DNA of 64,000 bases, taken from assembly GCA_938030095.1 (NCBI GenBank), contig CALHGK010000005.1, forward strand, positions 62,001 through 126,000. The letters are read 5' to 3'. Shown here piece by piece: positions 8,873 to 17,573 of the stretch. The notes under the pieces were generated by a model, which was not told the DNA's origin, did not search any database, and saw only the letters and a program-made list of their open reading frames with translations. Every line of letters begins with the position of its first letter. Within the stretch, counting starts at the first letter, position 1. A program made the position numbers and the translations under genes. Source of the stretch: an uncultured Candidatus Saccharibacteria bacterium. Its GTDB lineage: Bacteria > Patescibacteriota > Saccharimonadia > Saccharimonadales > Saccharimonadaceae.

Positions 8873-10108
8873 TCATTGATATGAGCGTAAAACTACCTTG
8901 AGAGTATGTTTCTTACCAACACGCAAAATGTCACCGTTAGTAAGTGGTGTATCTTCGCTGGAAATTTTGGAGTCATTGATCTTCACGGCATTTTGCTTGA
9001 TGAGCCGTCTGGCCTCGCCGCGACTTTTTGTGATGCTCAGTCGAACAATGATATCGATAATTGACTCATGGGCATCTACCTGAATGACGTCAATATCCTT
9101 AGCAAGATTCTTCTGACTCACCTCAGAGACCCATTGCTGCTCGGCATCAACGGCGGCGCTCGCTCCGTGGTACATTGATACTATCTCTCGAGCAAGATCC
9201 TTTTTGATATCGCGTGGGTTTTCTCTGTCGTTGAGTCGATTTTTAATTACAGCAATCTCACTCATAGGCAGGCGCGTACAATCCACAAAACACTGGTAAA
9301 TACCCGCATCCGCCAGCTGCATGATTTTAAAGAACATATCTTTGGCATTCAGATCGAGACCCACACCGGTGCCAAGGCTTTTGCTCATTAATTTTTCGCC
9401 GGTTTCTGGGTTTTCGAGCAGTGTGGTTGTCATGACAAACTTTTCTTTTTGCTTGTAGCGCTTGAGTAATGTACGGCCAGCCAGCATATTGAATGTTTGG
9501 TCGGTGCCACCGATCTCCACATCAACATCCATTGCCACAGAATCGTAGCCCTGCATCAGCGGATAGAAGAACTCATGGACGAAGAGTGGCTTCTCGGCAG
9601 CGACTCGCTTTTTGAACGCATCGCGCTCTAGCATCTGCTGCACGGTAAAGTTGGAGGCAAGCTCCACAGAATCTTCAAATGTTAGCTTGGAGAGCCATTC
9701 CGAATTAAACTGGAATTCTATCGGGTTGTCGATATCGCTAAAGTCTAGAATCTTGCCAATTTGTGCCTTAAATGTCTGCAGGTTCTCCAGCACTTGTTCG
9801 CGTGTTAGCTGCACACGCATCGAAGTTTTATCGCTCGGATCACCGATCATCGCGGTAAAGTCGCCAATTAGCACAATAATCCGGTGGCCAAGAGCGTGGA
9901 ACCGTTCGAGTATCAGATAATTTGTTGAGTGCCCAAGATGAACATAGTTCGCAGTTGGGTCAATACCAAGATAGAATGTGAGGCGGCGGCCACTTTGTAG
10001 CTCCTTTTTGAGACTATCTTTGCTCGGAAGAATTTCGGCAACTGAGCGAGATAGCGCCTCATCAATCAAGTGTTCGTCGGTAATAACGTGGTGCGCTTGA
10101 GTATTCAT
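8873..10108 (-). CDS. tyrS: Tyrosyl-tRNA synthetase
   Basis: This 411-residue class I synthetase has HLGH (the HIGH motif) near residue 58, a tyrosine-binding FYPLMQGYDSVAMDVDVEIGGTDQ block, LMSKS (the KMSKS loop) near 237, and a C-terminal S4 RNA-binding domain from about 345. The GIDPTANYVHLGH layout is that of the TyrZ-like branch. It charges tRNA-Tyr. TAAAAT lies seven bases before the ATG on the reverse strand, so the mRNA is probably leaderless and there is no room for a T-box. The gene and its flanks are more AT-rich than its neighbours. Confidence 0.96.
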   Translation of the reverse strand: MNTQAHHVITDEHLIDEALSRSVAEILPSKDSLKKELQSGRRLTFYLGIDPTANYVHLGHSTNYLILERFHALGHRIIVLIGDFTAMIGDPSDKTSMRVQLTREQVLENLQTFKAQIGKILDFSDIDNPIEFQFNSEWLSKLTFEDSVELASNFTVQQMLERDAFKKRVAAEKPLFVHEFFYPLMQGYDSVAMDVDVEIGGTDQTFNMLAGRTLLKRYKQKEKFVMTTTLLENPETGEKLMSKSLGTGVGLDLNAKDMFFKIMQLADAGIYQCFVDCTRLPMSEIAVIKNRLNDRENPRDIKKDLAREIVSMYHGASAAVDAEQQWVSEVSQKNLAKDIDVIQVDAHESIIDIIVRLSITKSRGEARRLIKQNAVKINDSKISSEDTPLTNGDILRVGKKHTLKVVLRSYQ

Positions 10109-10328
10109 GTATAGTATTTTACTACATACGAGAAGAGATAAAAACTAACACGTCTGAGCTCACTTGTCGTGTGCCGCTGGAGTCCTATGATGTACGGTGT
10201 ATCACAATTTCAAAGGGAACTGCGAGTGTGTAAATGTCTTGTTTATACATAGATGTATAACACCGCTTATGCTACTTATGCTACTGTTGATGGTAGTGCT
10301 AGATATGAAGATACACTACAATAATACT

Positions 10329-10865
10329 ATGAATCAAGAATGGAACGTTATAAGTCAAAAGAAGTTAGTCGACTCACCGTGGTACAAGCTCAATATTGAA
10401 ACCGTCAGGCTCCCGTCAGGCAAAGTCCTCGATGATTATTACGTGCGAGAGGGTATGAACGCCGTTTTGATCGTTCCACGCACTCATGAAGGCAAATTTT
10501 TACTGGTGCGTCAGTACAAACACGGAGCACAGCAAAGTGTTATAGAATTTCCTGCGGGTAAGATTGATGCGGGTGAATCTGCTTTAATTGCTGCAAAAAG
10601 GGAATTACATGAAGAGACTGGAGGCACCTCCAGTCTTTTTGTAGAGGGACCTACATTTTTTGAGGACCCTACAAATAGCCGTGTCAAGATAACGATCGTC
10701 TTTGCTGATAATGTCACTATAAAGCATAGGCAACATCTTGACGATAATGAGGATATTGAAGTAATACAGCTAACAACTGACGATCTACGAACTATGCTCA
10801 TGAACAATGAGCTATCTGTGGCAGCATCCGTAGCAGCAGGTTGGATAGCGCTAGAAGGGAGATGA
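10329..10865 (+). CDS. NUDIX hydrolase, ADP-ribose pyrophosphatase type
   Basis: The 178-residue protein has a complete Nudix box near residues 78-100 (GKIDAGE, then RELHEETGG), preceded by LLVRQYKHG and FPAGKI as in ADP-ribose pyrophosphatases. It probably cleaves ADP-ribose or a related nucleoside diphosphate derivative. The ATG at 10329 fits the family N-terminus and lies straight after an AATAATAC stretch. A frame open from 10197 would add about 44 unlikely residues. About 220 bases separate it from divergent tyrS, in which only promoter-like AT-rich sequence is seen. Confidence 0.88.
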   Translation: MNQEWNVISQKKLVDSPWYKLNIETVRLPSGKVLDDYYVREGMNAVLIVPRTHEGKFLLVRQYKHGAQQSVIEFPAGKIDAGESALIAAKRELHEETGGTSSLFVEGPTFFEDPTNSRVKITIVFADNVTIKHRQHLDDNEDIEVIQLTTDDLRTMLMNNELSVAASVAAGWIALEGR

Positions 10866-11030
10866 TAACATGAAGAGACATAAGTCCGGGACAGCAAACC
10901 AGGTATTGAAAAAGCAAGCTGATGATTGAGGTGATTGATAAGGAATGATGAGTAGGATGGAGACTGTTTATCGATGTGGCATCTAGACTGATATAGCGTA
11001 TAAAAGGGAAAATCAGGAGTTCTATATTAG

Positions 11031-11039
11031 TGCTATAAT
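11031..11039 (+). promoter_or_regulatory. Extended -10 promoter of array copy 1
   Basis: TGC followed by TATAAT forms an extended -10 element 38 bases before the start of the first array gene. The flanking sequence (AGTTCT upstream and ATAGT after the box) recurs before copies 2 and 3, showing that the promoter was duplicated along with the gene. Confidence 0.7.
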
Positions 11040-11077
11040 AGTCACAGAGTAGAAAGTAGGGGGTGAGGGTAGAAAAT

Positions 11078-11839
11078 ATGCGCAAGAAGAAACTAAGTGA
11101 CAACGGCACACTAAGCTTTCGCACCATCCTCTTCCGTGGTATCCTCTATGTCATCATTATTCCAATAACCATTATGCTTTTCCTCGTCGGCGGATTCTAT
11201 CTCAAATTGTGTGCTGAAGCTAGCCAAGCTCAAGCAGCAATGAAAACATATCTACATAGTAAATATGGTGAAGAATTTATCGTCGAACGACCAGAAAAGA
11301 ATGGAAGTGGGCTTGGTGTAGAAGGGTGGTTTGAAGCAACAGCCTACCCAAAGAATCACACAGACATCCGCTTCATTGTTATGCTGTCATCCTCAGGGAA
11401 GCATGATGGCTATGCTGGTGCTGTATGGTCAAAAGAAGAGACTGATCGACTCAAACCTATTATTCAGCGTATCTTTAGCAAAGATGTAGTGTATAGTGTA
11501 ACCATCCAATCGTCTATGACGCTACAAACGAAAGATATACAAGTTGATGGTGTGATACCACGTTTTGCACAAGCGGCAGCACAATATAAACAGCAAATTC
11601 CATATAATATCACTATTCAAAAAACGTACCAAACACGGGAATATCAGGAAAAAATGCGCATCGTCGATAATCTTAAAGAGCTTGCAAAGGATCTGCCAGA
11701 CACCGTTGATACTACTATTCGCTACCAAGCACAAACAGCTGGAGGTAAGAAGTTTGATTTGGATATAACAATCATGGCACTAAAGTCCACACCACAAGAA
11801 ACATTAATCACAATGTTTCAAGAAAAGGAGAGTCTATAA
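11078..11839 (+). CDS. Array membrane protein, copy 1 (possible lipase partner)
   Basis: The product has 253 residues: a basic cytoplasmic tail of about 24 residues with LSFRTILFRG, one membrane helix (about 25-48), and an external domain of about 200 residues. The external part begins with a helix ending in YLHSKYGEEF and then GSGLGVEG, shared by the other three copies. It is not a family I recognise. The ATG at 11078 follows a purine-rich stretch; a GTG 15 bases upstream is an alternative. It has its own extended -10 promoter. Because the array ends at a lipase gene and contains lipase-like start fragments, membrane-bound immunity or folding assistance for the lipase is a reasonable guess, not shown. 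Confidence 0.8.
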   Translation: MRKKKLSDNGTLSFRTILFRGILYVIIIPITIMLFLVGGFYLKLCAEASQAQAAMKTYLHSKYGEEFIVERPEKNGSGLGVEGWFEATAYPKNHTDIRFIVMLSSSGKHDGYAGAVWSKEETDRLKPIIQRIFSKDVVYSVTIQSSMTLQTKDIQVDGVIPRFAQAAAQYKQQIPYNITIQKTYQTREYQEKMRIVDNLKELAKDLPDTVDTTIRYQAQTAGGKKFDLDITIMALKSTPQETLITMFQEKESL

Positions 11840-11841
11840 AT

Positions 11842-11916
11842 ATGAACATAACAATAGAGCAATATCTTGCACTAAGTGCACTTGCCTATAAATACAACCT
11901 TCAAAAGAATAACTAG
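11842..11916 (+). pseudogene. Remnant of a lipase-like gene: start fused to end
   Basis: This 24-residue frame starts two bases after array copy 1. Its N-terminus, IEQYLALSALAY, resembles EQFLTLSSLAY at the start of the RTX lipase at 14543 and EQYLALSILSY at 12731. Its end, KYNLQKNN, matches RYNLQNKNN just before the copy 3 promoter. So it looks like a larger gene whose middle was deleted in frame. It could still be translated as a micropeptide. Confidence 0.6.
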
Positions 11917-11981
11917 AGAGTTCTATAATTATGCTATTAGTAGTCGTGTAGCTAGAGATAGGAATTCTGAGAGTAGAAGAC

Positions 11982-12734
11982 ATGCATAAGAAAAAACCAA
12001 GCGATAACACCAAACTAAGCTTCCGCACCATCCTCTTCCGTGGTGTTCTCTATGTGATTATCATTCCGACAGGTATCATGTTGGTAATATTTGGTATATT
12101 TTACACAAAATCTACCATTGATGATCATATTGCTCAATCACATATGCAGTCATACCTCAAACGTAAGTATGGTCAAGAATTTATAGTAGAGAATTATCGA
12201 ATCGAGGGAGCTGGCCTTGGAGTAGATGGTGTTGCTAAGGCTGAGGCGTATGCTAAAAGTGACCACGCGATTCGATTTATGGTGAAGGGTTTTCCGGGGG
12301 ATAACCCATACAGTAATAACTATTGGGATGGATACCCCGATATGATATGGGCAAAACACCTCAAAAAGGATATTGATCCTATAATAAAAAACGTATTTGG
12401 TGCCGACACATCACTCACATCAATAGAAGTTTACAGTATACCTGCAGTAAACCAAAGGATAGGAAAAGAGATACCATTGTATCGTGATGCCTTTCAGCGA
12501 TTTGGTAAAGATATACATGTCGCTGTGCGTATAAAGAGTAGGGTTGTCCATAATGATATAGCCGCACAGATATACCAGATAATCGTCAAGCTGCGAGAGT
12601 TCGGTGTGTCGCTATCTATTAATTATGAGAACCCCACGGCATATGTTGCATTAGTCGAAGAAACAAGTATACGCGGTATACACTCACCGCAGGATGTAGG
12701 GAAATATATCGAAATGAAGGAGAAAAAGCTATGA
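11982..12734 (+). CDS. Array membrane protein, copy 2
   Basis: This 250-residue paralogue of copy 1 has the same tail (KLSFRTILFRG), one helix at about 24-46, then YLKRKYGQEFIVENYRIEGAGLGVDG. The distal two thirds of the external domain differ strongly from the other copies, a pattern of conserved anchor and variable tip. The ATG at 11982 gives the conserved M-basic start. The upstream region preserves the AGTTCTATAA and GCTATTAG elements, a weaker version of the copy 1 promoter. Its TGA overlaps the ATG of the remnant behind it. Confidence 0.8.
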   Translation: MHKKKPSDNTKLSFRTILFRGVLYVIIIPTGIMLVIFGIFYTKSTIDDHIAQSHMQSYLKRKYGQEFIVENYRIEGAGLGVDGVAKAEAYAKSDHAIRFMVKGFPGDNPYSNNYWDGYPDMIWAKHLKKDIDPIIKNVFGADTSLTSIEVYSIPAVNQRIGKEIPLYRDAFQRFGKDIHVAVRIKSRVVHNDIAAQIYQIIVKLREFGVSLSINYENPTAYVALVEETSIRGIHSPQDVGKYIEMKEKKL

Positions 12735-12951
12735 AAATAGAACAGTACTTGGCATTAAGCATATTATCTTACAGTACATCCCTAAGTAGTTTTGCCTCTA
12801 GCAGCGAGAGGCCACCATTGAGGCGCTCATAAAACAGGGAAAAATTGACAATTATCGCCATAGCGATGGATCTATTTCTCCCGAATGCAACCCCCTCCTC
12901 TCTCACACCTTGACAACTCATCAACGCTACAACTTGCAGAATAAGAATAAC
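12731..12951 (+). pseudogene. Second lipase-like remnant, frameshifted
   Basis: The ATG overlaps the stop of copy 2 and opens a 33-residue frame beginning KIEQYLALSILSY, like the lipase N-terminus, and ending at 12832. A second frame (12802-12951) continues with ATIEALIKQGKIDNYRH and ends with RYNLQNKNN, the tail shared with the remnant at 11842. Together they read as a decayed gene with one frameshift and a large deletion. The overlap with copy 2 is the coupled arrangement expected of a gene pair. Confidence 0.55.
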
Positions 12952-12969
12952 TCAATAGTTCTTCATTTG

Positions 12970-12978
12970 TGCTATAAT
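12970..12978 (+). promoter_or_regulatory. Extended -10 promoter of array copy 3
   Basis: TGC-TATAAT with the same flanks (AGTTCT upstream, ATAGT downstream) as the promoter of copy 1. Confidence 0.7.
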
Positions 12979-13019
12979 AGTTGCGTAGCCAAAAATAGGG
13001 GTTGTTGGGAGAAGGGAAT

Positions 13020-13760
13020 ATGTTCAAGAAGGAACTAAATAATAACACTAAACTAAGCTTCCGTGCCATTCTTCTCCGTGGTATTCTCTATGTCATCATC
13101 ATTCCAACAGCTGTTATATTTCTCCTTGTTGGTGGATTCTATCTCAAGGCCGATATTGAGGCGAATCAAGCTCAAGCAACAATGAAAACTTATTTACAAA
13201 ACAAATATAATGAGGAATTCATCGTTGAGAAACCAGAGCGGAAGAGCAGTGGCCTCGGCGTAGAGGGAGTACTAGCTGCCAATGCTTACCCTATACGGGA
13301 TCCTCATATACGATTTTCTGTAAACACCTCATCGAATGGCAATCAAGATAACTATCCAGGTGTAATATGGTCCCGCTCTCAGAATGATAAGTTAATAAAG
13401 GATCATATCATAAATAACTCGTGGGCGCAGACCGACATCACTGTCAGTCTTGCAGACAATACAGCACAGTCGCTGAGCGGTACACCTAAAACATACGAAG
13501 AAGCGATAGCGTCTTATGGAAAAGATATTCACTACATAATAAGCGTTAAGCGTAATACAAATCAATTGGCTGTCGATAACCGGGATCGGTACTATCTCAT
13601 GAGCCTTATTAGATATATCAATCAGCAAAAAGTTGGCTACCGTATTATACATTACAGCATACATGATACGAAGATGGACGCAGACATAGTGTGCAATATA
13701 CAGGTAGAAGGTACGCGTCTATTAGATGAAAAACAAGCCAATGAATGTTTTAGAAGGTAA
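13020..13760 (+). CDS. Array membrane protein, copy 3
   Basis: This 246-residue paralogue is closest to copy 1: the tail has KLSFRAILLRG, the helix spans about 22-46, and MKTYLQNKYNEEFIVEKPE then SGLGVEG match copy 1 almost residue by residue. The C-terminal region (about 110-246) is divergent and holds two cysteines. The ATG at 13020 aligns with the other copies; a TTG at 13002 is possible but adds residues the others lack. No remnant follows: copy 4 begins 18 bases after its stop, so one unit of the array has lost its intervening gene completely. Confidence 0.8.
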   Translation: MFKKELNNNTKLSFRAILLRGILYVIIIPTAVIFLLVGGFYLKADIEANQAQATMKTYLQNKYNEEFIVEKPERKSSGLGVEGVLAANAYPIRDPHIRFSVNTSSNGNQDNYPGVIWSRSQNDKLIKDHIINNSWAQTDITVSLADNTAQSLSGTPKTYEEAIASYGKDIHYIISVKRNTNQLAVDNRDRYYLMSLIRYINQQKVGYRIIHYSIHDTKMDADIVCNIQVEGTRLLDEKQANECFRR

Positions 13761-13778
13761 GGGGTGAGGACAGAAAAC

Positions 13779-14540
13779 ATGCACAAGAAAGAACCAAACG
13801 AGAATAATAGGCTAAGCTTCCGCACCATTCTTTTTCGTGGTATCCTCCGCGTTATCATTATTCCGACATGCGTCATACTTCTATTAACTGGTACATTGAT
13901 CGGTATATTTCATAGTAAGTACCTTATAGAGGCTCATCAAGCTCAGACTGAAATGCGCGCCTACCTAGAGAAAAAATATCACCAGCACTTTATTATCAAG
14001 AACTATCGAATTGAAGGAGGTGGATTCGCAAGAAGGGGCGGCAAAGTTGCAGATGCACATAGAGAGGGTAGCTCTTATACCTTTCGTGTTTTAGAGAAAG
14101 ATCACCGGCTCTACCGCGATAACTATCTCTCGGCACTTTACAATGAGCAGGAAGAAAAGGATCTTACCAAGATGGTTAAAAAGTTGTCTATACCTGCAGT
14201 AAAATATATACCAGATATTACAATTGCTCCTGACATAGCTGATGGGATACAGGGCACGCCAGCTTTTGCTGAGATGTTGCGAAAGTATGGGGACCATATT
14301 ATATATGAAGTATCTATTGTCGTAGTAGGGGATCAGGTAAAAGAAGAAGATGTCCAAAACGTAAGAAAACTTATGGAGTATGCCCAATCAAAAAACCCGA
14401 AAAGTTATGCTGTGAGATATGTTGTAAATAGCAGAACTGAAGATGCACGATATATTTGTCAGGAGTATGGAGGTATAAGCGAGAAAACGGCGCAAGAAAC
14501 TTCCAAGGACTGCTTTAAAAAGAGTAAAGGGAGGATATAG
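13779..14540 (+). CDS. Array membrane protein, copy 4, adjacent to the lipase
   Basis: This 253-residue paralogue has LSFRTILFRGILR in the tail, a helix at about 24-48, then YLEKKYHQHFIIKNYRIEGGG. The external domain differs from the other copies and ends in a Lys-rich stretch. Its stop lies two bases before the lipase start, so the two are co-translated. If the family acts on the lipase, this is the cognate copy. It has no promoter of its own and would be read from the copy 3 promoter. Confidence 0.8.
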   Translation: MHKKEPNENNRLSFRTILFRGILRVIIIPTCVILLLTGTLIGIFHSKYLIEAHQAQTEMRAYLEKKYHQHFIIKNYRIEGGGFARRGGKVADAHREGSSYTFRVLEKDHRLYRDNYLSALYNEQEEKDLTKMVKKLSIPAVKYIPDITIAPDIADGIQGTPAFAEMLRKYGDHIIYEVSIVVVGDQVKEEDVQNVRKLMEYAQSKNPKSYAVRYVVNSRTEDARYICQEYGGISEKTAQETSKDCFKKSKGRI

Positions 14541-14542
14541 TA

Positions 14543-17125
14543 ATGGTAAAAGACGAACAGTTTTTAACTTTGAGCTCATTGGCATATGAGCCGTTTTCTG
14601 ATAATGATATCAACAAATCTTTAAAAGAAATTATTAAGAAAGTACCTAGAAACAACCGTCTTGAACTTAAACCTCTCTCCTCCCTCGCATCCTGGCATCT
14701 CATTAACGCCACAACCACTTCATCTGGTATGTCGGCTATTGCTGTGCAAGATCCATCCACCAAGGACATTGTCTTTGCTTACCGCGGGACAGATATTGAT
14801 AAAAATATCTGGGAAGCGATGAAAGATATTGAGTCGGATATTGCGATTGCATCGAGTGGAAATGTTTTTGTGCAGGATGGGCTGAACCAATTCCACGATG
14901 CCTACACCTTCTACACCGAGACGATCAAGAAAGTTGGTGGCGGTGCTCATGTAGGCACTAAGAGCTTCACCGGTCATTCACTCGGTGGTGGACTGGCGCA
15001 GTATATGGCGTATAAAACTGGTGGTGCATATAAGACGGTCACCTTCGACGCGGTAGGGATTGGCCAAGTGCTGAAGAATGTCAACCCGCGGGACTATGAT
15101 GCCTCAGTAACGGACTACACCAACGAGCACGATATCATTGGTATGTATGGCGTGCAGCTGGGCCGCACAGTGTACATTAAGGATATGAATAGTGATGAGC
15201 TTCGTAAGAAGGACCGTGACTATGTGGCAATACTGCAGTATGCGCAGGGTGCCATTGCTGTGGCGGCACGCAATGGCGAGCATGCCTCAGCTATGGGGTG
15301 GATGGCAGCTGCAAGCGTAGCATCGCTCGGGTATGCGGTGAATCGTACTAGCCAAGAGCTGGCTTTCGATGCACATCGCCCAAGTAGCTTATTAACTGAT
15401 GATGGTACGCTAGCAGCCACTGTACCACAGGGAGACTCTGTCACGAGTACATTGGCTGGTGCACTTCGTACGACACTGGAAGTATATACCGGTATTGCCA
15501 ATGGCGTTCATTTCATCGTCGTTGAGATTCCAGGTGCTACAGCTGAAGAGCTTGTGCGAATAACGCTCTCTGTCGCTGAAAGCGGTAAGAAGATCATAGT
15601 CGATGTGGCACAGGTGATTCGCGATCAGGTGAATATCCTTACCTCTAGTGTATATGAAACAAGCCGGATTATGGGTGAGCAAGCCGATGCCTTTGCTCGT
15701 GTGCTGATGACACAACTTGCTGCGGCTACGCAATGGACAACTTCGCTCCGCCTCGACATTGCCGTGCTGAGTGCACTGAGTGGTGCGGCCAGAATAACGC
15801 GCGACACACTTGCTGCTATAGTAGAGACGCCTGATGCGATGGCGCGTTGGCTGCAGATGGTCTTTGGTGAGAGCATTCGTGTGGTCGGCACATCAGCGGA
15901 TGATAGGATTGATGGGTACGATCATGTCCCTGATTATGGTGCGACGAAACGTGCTGTTTATGTCGAGGGACGGGCTGGCAATGATTATATTACTGGGACA
16001 AACTCTGATGATACGCTCATAGGTGAGGCGGGTGATGACAACATCGAAGGTAAAGATGGTGACGATATGATCTTCGGTGGTGATGGCAACGATTCTCTCC
16101 ATGGTGGGTTTGGCAGTGATACGATTTTTGGTGGGGCTGGCGATGATCAACTAGATGGTATGGAAAAGAATACACTATATGGCGGCACAGGCAATGATTC
16201 TCTAGGTGGGTCTGGTCATTTTATTGGTGGTCCAGGCGACGATGAGATATATTCTCAGGTTGGTGATGACACATATCGCTATAACCGCGGCGATGGCAAT
16301 GATACGATTAGCGACTTTGGTGGCGTTGACACTGTACGGTTTGGTGCGGGTATCGTGCCAAGCGATGTAACAGCACGCTATGAGAGTCGCCCGTATGGCA
16401 CGCCAGGCAATGACTATGATCTTGTCTTAGATATAAAGAGCTCTGGTAGTATTCGCATCAAAGACTATTATGGCTCGAGTGACTGGACAGGGCGGAACCG
16501 TCCTGTACCAGGTCATCGTGTCGAGCGCTTTGTCTTTGCAGATGGCACCGTGTGGGATGAGCAGGCAATTCGCACCATGACACATAAATTACAAGGCACA
16601 GCTGACGATGATTCTATTGATGCCTTTGATGATGATGGTATCACGGTACATAGTGGGGCTGGTAATGACACTGTGCAGGGCGCCGGACAAGACACTAATA
16701 CACTCTATGGCGATGATGGTGACGACAATCTCATTGGTGGTGAGAAAGATGATGTACTGGTTGGTGGGCAGGGTAATGATGTGATGTATGGTGCAGGCGG
16801 CGACGATACCTATACCTTCAAGCGAGGGGATGGCATTGACACGATAGGTGATAATGGCGGCATTGACACACTGCAGTTTGGCGAAGGCATTAATCCGCGT
16901 GATGTGACTGTTCGACGTATCCATCTTTCATCATATGAGAGTCTCGAGCTTGCTATCACGGGTACAGGTGATAAAATCATTATCCAAGGATATTTTGGCT
17001 CGTACTCATACGACGGACTGCATGAGAGCACAAGCCAGCAGATCGAAAAAGTGGTTTTTGCTGATGGCACGGTATGGACACCGGAGATGATTGCACAAAT
17101 GCTCGCAGAGCACACGAGTGAATAG
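14543..17125 (+). CDS. Class 3 lipase with RTX calcium-binding repeats
   Basis: The 860-residue protein has three parts. A Lipase_3-type alpha/beta hydrolase domain (about 45-260) has VFAYRGTD at the oxyanion strand and the nucleophile elbow GHSLGGG with Ser146. A helical linker follows (about 270-460). Then come two blocks of GGxGxD nonapeptide repeats, about 465-580 and 690-770, each followed by a DGNDTI or DGIDTI segment and an ADGT-W motif typical of haemolysin-type calcium-binding proteins. No signal peptide is seen, consistent with type I export of RTX proteins, but no exporter lies nearby. It likely hydrolyses lipids outside the cell, possibly of a host or rival bacterium. GGAGG lies 10 bases before the ATG. 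It directly follows array copy 4. Confidence 0.9.
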   Translation: MVKDEQFLTLSSLAYEPFSDNDINKSLKEIIKKVPRNNRLELKPLSSLASWHLINATTTSSGMSAIAVQDPSTKDIVFAYRGTDIDKNIWEAMKDIESDIAIASSGNVFVQDGLNQFHDAYTFYTETIKKVGGGAHVGTKSFTGHSLGGGLAQYMAYKTGGAYKTVTFDAVGIGQVLKNVNPRDYDASVTDYTNEHDIIGMYGVQLGRTVYIKDMNSDELRKKDRDYVAILQYAQGAIAVAARNGEHASAMGWMAAASVASLGYAVNRTSQELAFDAHRPSSLLTDDGTLAATVPQGDSVTSTLAGALRTTLEVYTGIANGVHFIVVEIPGATAEELVRITLSVAESGKKIIVDVAQVIRDQVNILTSSVYETSRIMGEQADAFARVLMTQLAAATQWTTSLRLDIAVLSALSGAARITRDTLAAIVETPDAMARWLQMVFGESIRVVGTSADDRIDGYDHVPDYGATKRAVYVEGRAGNDYITGTNSDDTLIGEAGDDNIEGKDGDDMIFGGDGNDSLHGGFGSDTIFGGAGDDQLDGMEKNTLYGGTGNDSLGGSGHFIGGPGDDEIYSQVGDDTYRYNRGDGNDTISDFGGVDTVRFGAGIVPSDVTARYESRPYGTPGNDYDLVLDIKSSGSIRIKDYYGSSDWTGRNRPVPGHRVERFVFADGTVWDEQAIRTMTHKLQGTADDDSIDAFDDDGITVHSGAGNDTVQGAGQDTNTLYGDDGDDNLIGGEKDDVLVGGQGNDVMYGAGGDDTYTFKRGDGIDTIGDNGGIDTLQFGEGINPRDVTVRRIHLSSYESLELAITGTGDKIIIQGYFGSYSYDGLHESTSQQIEKVVFADGTVWTPEMIAQMLAEHTSE

Positions 17126-17331
17126 TGTATAACTTCTGTCTTGGTTCCATATACCCTGTTGTATTAGGTTTATTGCCTTTATACTAATAGGCTAGATAGT
17201 TTGGGCTACTTTCTCAATATTGGTGCTTAGGCAAAATACTAGCTTTCATAACTTCCTAGAGGAAGAATAAGACAGCGAGAAGTAATAAATGGGCTGATAC
17301 GAGCACGTCGCTTCTGCAGGAGTTTCTTTAA
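17126..17331. other. Gene-free AT-rich stretch after the lipase
   Basis: No gene or clear terminator is visible. TGGGCTGAT near 17290 can pair with ATCAGCCCA near 17362, a long-range stem of unknown meaning. Confidence 0.4.
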
Positions 17332-17517
17332 GTTAGCTTTCATCTCTCTCCTGTAAAATCCTCATCAGCCCAAACGCAAACTACCCATCACCGCGGTGGG
17401 CTGGGTGGCAACTCTGCTATCGCTACCTGGGCGGCGAGTGCTGGCATCAAAGTTGACTACGGTGGCACGCAATACACCGTGTACGACCTCTCGCAGGCAG
17501 TGCAGATAGCATCGTAA
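17332..17517 (+). pseudogene. C-terminal fragment of an unrecognised gene
   Basis: An open frame without a plausible start codon runs from a stop at 17329 to TAA at 17515. It encodes a protein-like segment with RGGLGGNSAIATWAASAG followed by VDYGGTQYTVYDL. Codon use resembles the coding genes nearby and a good terminator follows, so it looks like the 3' end of a deleted gene. I do not recognise the family. Confidence 0.5.
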
Positions 17518-17524
17518 TAGAGAT

Positions 17525-17553
17525 AAAGAGCCAGTCTTCTGGCTCTTTATTAT
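17525..17553. terminator. Bidirectional terminator
   Basis: AAAGAGCCAG pairs perfectly with CTGGCTCTTT around a four-base loop. It lies between the fragment above and the convergent NUDIX gene and can serve both. Confidence 0.85.
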
Positions 17554-17573
17554 TTCTTCAATTAACGCAAAGC

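Noticed and set aside
8837..10264. TGTATAACACC near both ends of the tyrS region, as possible attachment sites
   Set aside because: The 11-base match is AT-rich and contains a small self-complementary core. No integrase or other mobile signal lies between, so chance is more likely.
16000..16900. RTX coding repeats as a DNA-level tandem repeat
   Set aside because: The GGxGxD periodicity is explained by the protein, and the DNA units are too diverged to count as a separate repeat.
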